Below, piece after piece: positions 11,001 to 23,000 of a DNA stretch of 64,000 nucleotides (positions are counted from its first letter, which is position 1; each line of letters starts with the position of its first letter). The notes under the pieces were generated by a model that had not been told where the DNA came from, searched no databases, and saw nothing but the letters and a program-made list of their open reading frames with translations. A program made the translations under genes and the position numbers. Source of the DNA: Piliocolobus tephrosceles (taxonomy: Eukaryota; Chordata; Mammalia; Primates; Cercopithecidae); contig NC_045452.1 in assembly GCF_002776525.5 (NCBI RefSeq), positions 22,680,449 to 22,744,448 on the forward strand, written 5' to 3'.

Positions 11001-14000
11001 CACACCTGTAATCCCAACACTTTGGGAGGCCAAGGCGGGCAGATCTCTTGAGCCCAGGAGTTTGAGACCAGCCTAAGCAACATGGAAAAACCCCATCTCT
11101 ATGAAAAATACAAAAATAAGTTAGCTGGGTGTGGTGGCATGCTCCTGTAGTTTCAGCTACTCACAAGACTGAGGCGGGAGGATCACTGGAGCCTGGGAGG
11201 CAGAGGCTTCAGTGAGCCGAGATCGCAGCACTGCACTTCAGCTTGGGTAACAGAGTGAGACCCTGTCTCAAAACAATAATTTTTAAAAATAATAAAAACA
11301 AAGGGACTGGGCATGGTGGCTCATACCTGTAATCCTTGCACTTTGGGAGGCCAAGGCGGGGAGATCATTTGAACTTAGGAGTTCAAGAGCCTGGGCAACA
11401 TAGTGAGACCTCCTCTCTTTTTATTAAAAAAAAAAGAATTTAAAAAACTTTAAAAAAATTGTTTAAAAGGACACTATCAAAAAAGTGAAAAAACGGAGTG
11501 AGAGAAAATATTTGCAAGTCATGTATCTGATAAGGTTCTACTAGTATCTAGAATATTTAAAGAACTTTTTTTTTTTTGAGATGGAGTTTCACTCTTGTCA
11601 CCCAAGCTGGAGTGCAATGGCCTGATCTTGACCCGCTACAACCTCTGCCTCCCAGGTTCAAGCAATTCTCTTGCCTCAGCCTCCAAAGTAGCTGTGAATA
11701 CAGGCGTCCGCCACTACGCCTGGCTAATTTTTATATATTTAGCAGAGATGGGGTTTCTCCATGTTGGTAAGGCTGGTCTCCAACTCCCAACCTCAGGTGA
11801 TCCACCACCCCCCCGCCTCAGCCTCCCAAAGTGCTGGGATTACAGGCATGAGCCACCGCGCCTGGCCTATTTAAGGAACTCTTACAGTTCAACAACAGGC
11901 CAGGTACAGTGGCTCATGCCTATAGGCCCAGCTACTTGAGAGGCGGAGCTACTCGTGCTACCACGCCTGGCTAATTTTTGTATTTTTTGTAAATACTGAG
12001 TTTCACCATGTTGCTGAGGCTGGTTTCGAACTGCTGGACTCAAGCAATCCACCCAAAAAAAGTGCTGGGACTACAGGCGTGAGCCACTGCACCCTCCTGT
12101 ATGACTCTGTTTATATGAACTATCCAGAACAGGTAAACCCGTGGAGACAAAAAGCAGGGAATAGGGTGAGAGGAGAACAGAAATTAACTGCTTAATGGGT
12201 AAGGGATTTTCTTTTCTGGTGATGAAAATGTTTTGGACCTAGAGAGAGGTGGTGGTTGCAAAACATTGTGAATGTACTAAATGTCAGTAGGTTGCTCACT
12301 TTATTGGTTAATTTATATGATGTGAATTTTATCTCAGTAAAAAATCAAGAATGAATTAGTTGTCTTCTAAACATTCCTTACTTTTCCTTACTTTGTTTTG
12401 GTTTTTGTTTTGTTTTGTTTTGTTTTGAGACAGAGTCTCTCTCTGTCACCCAGGCTGGAGTGCAGTGGTGCAATCTCTGCTCACTGCAACCTCTGCCTCC
12501 AGGGTTCAAGCGATTCTCCTGCCTCAGCCTCCCAAGTAGCTGGGATTGCAGGCGCCTGCCACCACCCCTGGCTAATTTTTGTATTTTTAGCAAAGATGGG
12601 CTTTCACCATGTTGGTCAGGCTGGGTTCAGACTCCTGACCTCATGATCCGCCTGCCTCCGCCTCCCAAAGTGTTGGGATTACAGGTGTGAGCCACCGCGC
12701 CTGGCCAACATTCCTACTTCTAAGTGGCAGTTAGAGTTCAATTGTTAAAGAAGACCCAGAGACAGTGCTTACAAATACACAGTCATTACAGGAAAAAGGT
12801 TTCATAGAGCAACTGCATTAAAGTTAAAGATACGTATCACAGCCTGTGGCTGTCTCACAGCAAGGAGTCTGGAGAAGCCAGGTGCAGGCTCCTGTTTTTC
12901 TCCCTAGGTAAGGGCTTGGTGGTTCTCTCACAGACCAGGAACCAGTGATGAATGCCCAGAACACCTCAGAACCCAAGATTCTAAAATGGAATCTCACTTA
13001 GGATTTTTGATTTTGGTCACATAGGCATATCCCTGCTATGTAATAGTAAAGCCCTCTGGCGAGCTCACGGAGACCCAGTACAAAGCATTGATCTGTTATC
13101 AAGTACTGACAAAGCTAATACAAACTGCTCTGAAACTCTCTGCAACACTGTTTATCAGTATGCTGCAGGCCTTGACCTGAATCAGTGTCATACAGGACTT
13201 TAGCAAAACAGCTCAGGCTAATTTCAGACCTGCTGGAATTAAGCCTCATAGCATAATAGCACACAGACATTTGAGGCCTGCTTCTCTATATTCTACCTTT
13301 AGTCTTCCAAAGTTAAACATTCTTGTTTTCCTTAACCATTCCTTTTATTTATTTAAGATGGAGTCTTACTCTGTAGCCCAGGCTGGAGTGCAGTGGCACG
13401 ATCTAGGTTCACTGCAACCTCCGCCTCCCGGGTTCAAGCAATTCTTTGCCTCAGCTTCCCGAGTAGCTGGAATTACAGGTGCCTGCCACCACGCCCGGCT
13501 AAGTTTTGTATTTTTAGTAGAGACAGAGTTTCACCATTTTGGCCAGGCAGGTCTGGAACTCCTCACCTCGTTATCCACCTGCCTCAGCCTCCCAAAGTGC
13601 TGGAATTACAGGTATGAGCCACTGCGCTCGGCCTCATATCACTGATTTTTTTTTTTTTTTTGAGACGGAGTCTCGCTCTGTCGCCCAGGCTGGAGTGCAG
13701 TGGCCGGATCTCAGCTCACTGCAAGCTCCGCCTCCCGGGTTTACGCCATTCACCTGCCTCAGCCTCCCGAGTAGCTGGGACTACAGGCGCCTGCCACCTC
13801 ACCCAGCTAGTTTTTTGTATTTTTCTTTTAATAGAGACAGGGTTTCACCGTGTTAGCCAGGATGGTCTCGATCTCCTGACCTCGTGATCCGCCCGTCTCG
13901 GCCTCCCAAAGTGCTGGGATTACAGGCTTGAGCCACCACGCCTGGCCACTGATTTTTAAAATAAGGAAGCTAAGAAACGATCCATGGGACAATGTTAAGG

Positions 14001-17000
14001 GCTGCCTCTCCCCATCTCTCTCTCTCTCTCTCACTCACACACACACACACACACACACACACCTTTCATGAAATGGTTTGTGAAATGCTTTTTCTCTCTA
14101 CTCTCCTTTCTCCATTAGCTTTACAGTGTTCATTTATGATGTGTTCTGATTATGAGCTGCAGGGTGAAATGCAAAGAAAGCCGATTTTACATATTTTAAC
14201 AGTCAAAATACATTCAGGTAGCCCTTAGTGAAGTAAGAGTGTTAAATCTTTATTGGGAGTGCGGACTACGTTGTGACAAGACAATCTTAAGAAGTGCCAA
14301 TCATAAAGTCTAACTCTTGATCTTTACTGGAAGGACATCAAGCATATAGTAAGGGTAGGTAGCATTTGAACTGCGTGTCATGTGTACCTGGAATGCTCTG
14401 TAAAGAAATTGACTCATAGGAGGCACATTCATTACAAAAAGAAGCAAAGCAAGATTAGGCATTTGATCACCTAGGAAGGAAGAGGAACTTTTCTAGCCTG
14501 TTGAGTCTACATAACAGTTTGAAAGAGTCACGACTGTCCTGGCACAATGGTGTGCACCTATAGTCCCAGCTACTCAGGAGGCTGAAGCAGAAGGATCGCT
14601 TGAGCCCAGGAGTTCAAGGCAGTAGTGCACCACGATTGTGCCTACGAATAGCCACTGCCCTCCAGTGTGGGCAACATAGCAAGACCCCATCTCTTTAAAA
14701 AAATTTTTTTAAGCCATGACATCAACAATTATCTATGCCAGGCAAGAAGGGTTAAAAGCAAAATTAATAAAAAGACAAATCCCTCTTTTGAGTGAGTGAA
14801 GCCACTAGGACTGCCGTATTTTTTATGTTTCATGCTAAAAATATAGTGCTAAATAAGTTATTTGTCAATATTTGTAATTGTGTGTGCAAGTGTCCCTTAA
14901 TTTATTTTTTTATTTTTTTTGAGACGGAGTCTTGCTGTGGCACCCAGGCTGGAGTGCACTGTTGCAATCTCAGCTCACTGCCACCTCCATTCTCCGGGTA
15001 CAAGTGATTCTCCTACCTCAGCCTCCTGAGCAGCTGGGATTACAGGTGCCCACCACTATGCCCAGCTAATTTTTTGTATTTTTAGTGGAGACAGCAGGGT
15101 TTCACCATGTTGGCCAAGCTGGTCTCAAACTCCTGCCCACAAGTGATCTACCTGCCTCAGCCTCCCAAAATGCTGGGATTACAGGCGTGAGCCAGCACAC
15201 CCAGTTGTTTAATTTTTTTTTTGAAATGGAGTCTCGCTCCGTCGCCCAGGCTGGAGTGCAGCGGCATGATCTTGGCTTACTGCAACCTCCACCTCCCAGG
15301 TTCAAGCGATTCTCCTGCCTCAGCCTCCCAAGTAACTAGGACTACAGGTGCCTGCCACCACGCTTAGCTAATTTTTTTGTATTTTAGTAGAGACTGTTTC
15401 ACTATGTTAGCCAGGATCATCTCAGTCTCCCAACCTTGTGATCCGCCGCCTGGGCCTCCCAAAGTGCTGGGATCACAAGCATGAGCCACCACACCCGGCC
15501 CTTTAATTGATTGTAATTGCTCATTATCCAGCAGATATTTACTGAGTACCAACTATGTGCCAGGCACTGCTGTAGGTTCTGAGGATACGTTAGTGAGTGC
15601 AATAGACTATCCACGCTCACTCTCCACAGTTACATTCTGGTGGAGGAGAGACAGTAAACAAACGACATGAAGTCATCTGGAATTAAATGCTATGAAGAAA
15701 AAGCAGTGAAGGGAGATGAAATGTGATGGAAGGTGCTAATTTAGATGGGATAGTCAGGAAGGGCCTCTATGAGGAGGAAACATTTGAGGAAAGATTTGAA
15801 TCTAGAGGGAGCAAGCCATGCAAATATTCCCACCATTGCCCCACTTGCTTTTACTCTATTGGGCATTTTGGCAATGCCATTACCTCATACTAAGAAATGT
15901 TTTCATGTTTTCCTTTTTTTTAGACAGAGTCTTGCACTGTGGCCCGGGCTGGAGTGCAGTGGCGCAACCTTGGCTCACTGCAACCTCTGCCTCCTGGTTC
16001 ACGTGATTCTCCTGTCCCAGCCTCCTGAGTAGCTGGGATTACAGGTGCACACCACCACATCCAGCTGATTTTTTGTATTTTTACTAGAGATGGGGTTTCC
16101 CTATGTTGGACAGACTGGATTCAAACTCTTCACCTCATGATCTGCCCGCCTCAGCCTCCCAAAGTGCTGGGATTAAAGGCGTGAGCCATCATGTCCGGCC
16201 TATTTGTTTGTTTGTTTATTTGTTTGTTTTCTTTAGAGAGATAGTGTCTCACTATATTGTCCAGGCCAGTCTCGAGCTCCTGAGCTCAAGCGATCCTCTC
16301 ACCTCAGCGTCCTAAAGTGCTGGGTTACAGGTGTGAGCCACCCTAGGAGGCTGAAAAAATTAAAAATTACAAAAAATTTAAAAATTAGCTGGGCATGGTG
16401 GCGTGCACCTGTAGTCCCGGCTACTTAGGAGGCTAAGGTGGGAGGATCACTTGAGTATAGGAGTTTGAGGCTGCAGTGAGTTCTGATCACTCCATTGCAC
16501 TCCAACCTACGGGATGGAGTGAGAGTCTTGTCTCAAAAAAAAAAAAAAAAATGCACACACATATGGTGTGGTTATCACAGAGAATTAATAAAAGTATTTA
16601 TACTATAGGCCAGTGGTTTTCGTTGGGGAGCAGTTTTGTCCCCTGGGGAGCATTTTGGTAATGTCCTGTTGTCACAATTGGGAATGCTTCTGGCATCCTA
16701 CATAGAACAGGACAGCTCTCCCACGAGGAATTTTCTGGCCCCAAATGTCAGTAGTACTAAGGTTGGGAAACCTTGATGTAGACTAGACCATTCAATCCAT
16801 AATTTCATACATGGGGCTATTGAGGCATTTTGTTACGTAAATAACAAATGTGTATCTTAGTATGTGCTGCTATTACAAAGTACCTGAGATTGGATAATTT
16901 ATAAGCAATAGAAATGTATTTCCTCAAAGTTCTGGAGGCTGGGAAGTCCAAGGTCAAGGTGCCAGCAGATTCAGTGTCTGGTGAAGGGACATTCCTGATA

Positions 17001-20000
17001 GATGACACCTTCTAGGTATCCTCATATGGCAGAAGGGACAGAAAACCAAGAGGGGCCAAACTCACTCCCCCAAGCCCCTTTATAAGGTCACTAATCCCAT
17101 CTATGAGGGCAGAACCCTCAAGACTTAATCACTACCCAAAAGGCCCCACTTCTTACTATCACCCCAATGGCGATTAAATTGCATCGTGAATTTTGGAGGG
17201 GACACATTCACATCAAAGCAAAATGTTTTCCTTTCAGAAATCTATATTATTATCCCCAGTAAGTCACAACTTCAGGTTGACAAAATTGTGGGGAAAGGTG
17301 CTTTTCATTTGAGCTCCAGTATTTTGAATGTTCGAGTAAGCAACATAGAAGGAGATCATGTTCTTTTCATCCTCCTTTCTCTTTGCAGGCTTTCATAGAA
17401 ACCATGTTTGCCAGTAAAGCCCCTGTGGAAGAAGGCTTTCTTTATGCTAAGGTGAGATTCAGATGGTTAGCTTCACTGTCTTGTTGGAGGTGAATATAAT
17501 AAGTAATTTGATTTGCAGAAATGGTAGTGCAATTTGCTTTCATGATAGTGATGACCAGCATGTCATTGGAGAGGATTTGTTTCTGAAATATCACTGGTCA
17601 TTTTTAAGTCTAAAATATACTGTATTACAATTAAAGGAAGAAAATTGCAAAGTAGAACAGATGATGATGAAGGGAAAATTTAGCAATGCGAGGTGACAAA
17701 AGTAATACTGTTTAGGTCAATGTCAAAAAGAGGCTGAGGGCTGGACGTGGAGCTCATGCCTGTAATACCAGCACTGTGGGAGGCCAAGGCAAGCGAATCA
17801 TTTGAGGCCAGGAGTTCGAGACCAGCCTGGCCAACATGGCAAAACCCCATCTCTACTAAAAATACAAAAACTAGCTGGGTGTGGTAACGTATGTCTGTAA
17901 TCCCAGCTAGTCAGGTGGCTGAGACACGAGAATCACTTAAACCTGGGAGGCACAGGTTGCAGTGAGCTAAGATCATGCCACTGCACTCCAGCCTGGGCAA
18001 CAGAGCAAGACTGTCTCAAAAAAAAAAAAGGCTGAGGACAGGCGTGGTGGCACATGCCTGTAAAATTTGGGAGGCCGAGATGGGAGGATCACTTGAGCCC
18101 AGGAGTTCGAGATCAGCCTGGGGAACATACTGAGACCTCATCTCTACAAAAAATTTAAAAAAATTAGTTGGGCATGGTAACATAGCTGTAGTCCAGTTAC
18201 TCTGGAGGCTGAGGTGGATGTATGACTTGAGCCTGGAAGATTCAGGCTATAGTGAACTATGATTGCCTCACTGCACTCCAGCCTGGGTGACAGAGCAATA
18301 CCGTGTCTCAAAAAAAAAAAAAAAATAGAGGTTGAGAAAGTGCTGTAGATAGTAGCAGATACTCACCAACCTCCAGCTCCGTCCTGTATCCTAGACATAG
18401 TGAACTTAGTAGGACTGCAATTTTCCTAGCGTCCTTTTTCACTTTTCCAGAGCATTTAGATTCGTAGCTATTTGAAAGATTGGAATTAATAATTTAGACC
18501 TGTTGTTAAAAATGTAAGTCACATTTCAGTGTTTAGCTAAGTAAGAATAAACAAATAGTAACCTTACATGATTGTATTTCAAGGCTCAGCCTTCATCATA
18601 GTTTTCTGTCTTCTGGACTTAATTTGAAAATTATAAGAAATTTAGAGAACACTAAAGAAAAAAGAACAGATTTAATAATAGGGTTGAAATAACAGAATTT
18701 ATGGGAATAAAAGTATACTTAACATAGATTATAGTACATGGGGTTAGAATAAAAGAAATGGACTGAAATTACAGCATAAAAGGTTTGGTTAGGTATGATG
18801 AATAGTTTTCCAGTGATGACTTAAGATAAGTACTGGTATGGAGGTATAGGCTGTTGAAGAGAGCCTGGGCTGGGGCAGCCCTAGAGAAACCCTTTGAGTC
18901 ATACCTTGCTATTGTTTTTCACAGTTTGAATTTGAATGCCGGGCTCGTGGTGCAGACATCTTAGCCTATCCACCTGTGGTGGCTGGTGGTAATCGGTCAA
19001 ACACTTTGCACTATGTGAAGAATAATCAACTCATCAAGGTATGTGAAATGCCCTCAGTGTTACTCCCACTAGGTCCAGATACTCTAGTAGAAAACTTGCT
19101 AACCTCATGGTCCCCTAACCTTCAGCTTTCACAAATTAGCTGACATTTTAAAAGTATTTTATTGTTTATAAATGGTTTTACAGACATTATCTCATTTTAT
19201 CCTTAAATTAGCTATGTTAGAAAGGAGCAAATATTAACATGACTTTTTAATAGATGAGGAAAATGAACTTTAAAAAATAAAGCAACATAGGCCAGGTGTG
19301 GTGGCTCAGGCCTGTAATCCTAGTACTTTGAGAGGCCAAGGCAGGTGAATCACTTGAGGTCAGGAGTTCGAGACCAGCCTGGCCAAGATGGTGAAACATG
19401 TCTCTACTAAAACTACAAAAATGAGCCAGGCGTGGTGGCACGTGCTTGTAATCCCAGCTACTCTGGAGGCTGAGGCAGGAGAATTGCTTGAGCCCGGGAG
19501 GCATAAGTTGTAGTGAGCCGAGATCACACCACTGTACTCCAACGCTCCAGCCTGGGTTACGGAGCAAGACTCTGTCTCTAAATAAATAAATAAATATTTA
19601 AGTATTTAAAAACCTAAAACAACATATTAGTGCAGAGCCAAGTATTCTACTCTAAAGCCTCTGCTCATTTCGCTATAACTCTCATTCTCTAAGGACTTGC
19701 AGCAACAACAGTGAGCCAAGCAGATTTTCTGGGCAGAAAGACTTTAAGAAATCGCTATTAGCTGTGAGGGAACATATCTTCTATGATTTTCTTCCCATGT
19801 GACTATACAAGTGAAGGAATTGTGTATTCCTTTACTAAGTCCATTTCTTTACTGATTTAGTGTTCAGTAAATCCAAAAGAAAAAAATATAGGAAACTTGT
19901 AAATTATATAGCATAATTTAAAAAAACAAAAACAAAAATGAATACCCATGAACCAGGCAGTCAATTTTAGAGCTAGAACAGTAGCAATAAAGCACACCTA

Positions 20001-23000
20001 CCCTTATGCTGTCCCATCCCACTTCCTCAAAGGTAACTGGTAACCTAAATTTTGTTTTTCCCTTGACTTTTAAGAAATAGTTGTATTACATACATAGGAT
20101 TCCCCAAACAGTATTAATTAGCTACTGCTTGTTTATAAACTCTATACAAATTGTATACTCTATATGTAGTTTGGAGGGATTGTTTTTAACTCATAAATAT
20201 CATAGGCTGGGTGAGGTGGCTAACATCTGTAATCCCAGCACTTTGGGAGGTCAAAGCAGGCAGATACCTTGAACGCAGGAGTTCGAGACTGGCCTGGGCA
20301 ACATAGTGAAACCCTCTCTCTACAAAAAAATACAAAAATGATCCAGGCATGATGGCACATGCCTATAGTCCCAGTTACTTGGGAGGCTAAGGTGAGAAGG
20401 ATCATCTGAGCCTGGGGAGTTCAAGGTTGCAGTGAGCTGTGATCACGCCACTGCACTCCAGCCTGGGCAACAGAGCAAGACCCTGTCTTCAAAAAAAAAT
20501 AAAATATAGGCCAGACACAGTGGCTTATGCCTGTAATCCCAGTACTTTGGGAGGCTAAGGCAGGTAGATCACTTGAAGCCAGGAGTTCACGACCATCCTG
20601 GCCAACATGGTGAAACCCTGTCTCTAGTAAAAATACAAAAATTAGCTGGGCGTGGTGGCGCATGCCTGTAGTCCCAGCTACTCGGGAGGCTGAGGCAGGA
20701 GAATCGCTTGAACCTAGGAGGCAGAGATTGCAGTGAGCTGAGGTTGCACCACTACACTCCAGCTCTGGGCAATAGAGCAAGACTCCATCTCAAAAAAAAA
20801 AGTCAACATTTCATAAAATACATTTTATCCAGGATTTAGTTGCTTACTAGCAGAAATTTATTCCATCTTTTACCAAAAACGAAAAATCACATCCATTATT
20901 TTAAGTTGCCATTACTATATGTTATCATTTACTCATTATTCTACTGTTTGTCGAATGTTGTACTTACTTAGATATGAATAATATATACTCTGTCTTCACG
21001 GGCATAGAGAGATAATTTCAGCATAACATGACAATTAGAAAGTTAGAGATATACTCAAAGTTTTCTTCTTTCCCCACATGTATTATGATGGAGAGCAAAA
21101 GGGGAGTGGGGCCTGACACGGTGGCTCATGCCTGTAATTCCAGCACTTTGGGAGGCTGAGGCGGGCGGATCACAAGGTCAAGAGATCGATACCATCCTGG
21201 CCAACAGAGTTAGCCAGGCGTAGTGGTGTGTGCCTGTAGTCCCAGCTACTTGGAAGACTGAGGCAGGAGAATTGCTTGAACCCAGAAGGCGGAGGTTGCA
21301 GTGAGCTGAGATCACACCACTGCACTCCAGCCTGGGCGACAGAGCAAGACTTTGTCGCGAAAAAAAAAAAAAAAAAAAAAAAAGACGAAATTGATATTCC
21401 AAGGTTAAATGTTTAAGGGTGGCTGTGTTTGAATAAGGCCCAGCATACCAACGTATATAGGATTATTTTTTTCTTTTTTCATATACCAACAAAGCAAAAG
21501 CATATGGGGGTTTTTTCCTTTTAAAAAACGATAATAGTGATATTTATGATGTGCCAATGTTTATACCTAGTAATTCAATCCCAAGGAATCTGGTTCCAAA
21601 GCCTATACACTTAAACACTATGCATTGCCAACTTTCTTGAGGCAGTGTGAATTCATCTGAAAAGTTTTGTTTTGTTTTCACATGCCCCGTGTTTCAAACA
21701 TCTGAAAAGTTTAGATGCTGTGTAGATAAATAGAAGAAACCAGCAATTAGTGTCCTTCAAATTAGAGCTTTAAAAAAAAAAAAAAAAAATGGCCGGGCGC
21801 GGTGGCTCAAGCCTGTAATCCCAGCACTTTGGGAGGCCCAGACGGGCGGATCACGAGGTCAGGAGATCGAGACCATCCTGGCTAACACGGTGAAACCCCG
21901 TCTCTACTAAAAAAATACAGAAATCTAGCCGGGCGAGGTGGCGGGTGCCTGTAGTCCCAGCTACTCAGGTGGCTGAGGCAGGAGAATGGCGTAAACCCGG
22001 GAGGTGGAGCTTGCAGTGAGCTGAGATCCGGCCACTGCACTCCAGCCTGGGCAATAGAGTGAGACTCCGTCTCAAAAAAAAAAAAAAAAAAAAAAAATGG
22101 ACCAAGTGTGATGGCTCACGCCTGTAATCCCTGCACTTTGGGTGGCCGAGGTGGGCAGATCACCTGAGGTCAGAAGTTCTAGACCATCCTGACCAACATG
22201 GAGAAATCCAATCTCTACTAAAAATACAAAATTAGCCAGGTGGGGTGGCAAGCACCTATAATCCCAGCTGCTCAGAGGCTGAGGCAGGAGAATCACTTGA
22301 ACCTGGGAAGCGGAAGTTGTGGTGAGCCAGGATCACGCCATTGCACTCCAACCTGGGCAACAAGAGTGAAACTCCATCTCAAAAAAAAAAAAAAAAAAGG
22401 CATGCTTTGGATTAGGATTACTAGAAACAACTTATAATCATGAGCTTATCCACTTTAACCTGTCTTACTTTGTTCCAGGATGGGGAAATGGTGCTTCTGG
22501 ATGGAGGTTGTGAGTCTTCCTGCTATGTGAGTGACATCACACGTACCTGGCCAGTCAATGGCAGGTAGGGTTTCTACAGAGTAACATACCCCACTGCTTC
22601 TTAGGAGTATGAGTTGGAATATGGCTATATTTGGAATGAATGACTAAAGAAATACTATAGGTCCATTCCTGGTCAAGTTAGGTTGCAAAGCTCCTTATTA
22701 TTTTCTAAGACTGTTGTGTTAGCCAGGTAAAAGTCCATTTTTAAAAAACTGTAATGGGCCAGGCGTGGTGGCTCATACCTGTAATCCCAACACTTTGGGA
22801 GGCCGAGGCAGGCAGATCACCTGAGATCAAGAGGTCAAGACCAGCCTGACCAAAATGGTGAAACCCTGTCTCTAGTAAAAATGCAAAAATTAGCCTGGGC
22901 ATGGTACTTGGGAGGCTGAGGCAGGAGAATCACTTGAACCCAAGGGATGGAAGTTGCAGTGAGTCAAGATTGGACCGCTGCCCTCCAGCCTGGGTGACAG

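Larger units (their letters stand above)
9835..12360 (+). mobile_element. Old L1M, sense fragments split by Alus
   Basis: 'gggacagctggatatccaca', 'gaccttggatttgccaaagg', 'atgtatctgataagg' and the 3' end 'acattgtgaatgtactaaat' occur in L1 order between Alus. Confidence 0.75.
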
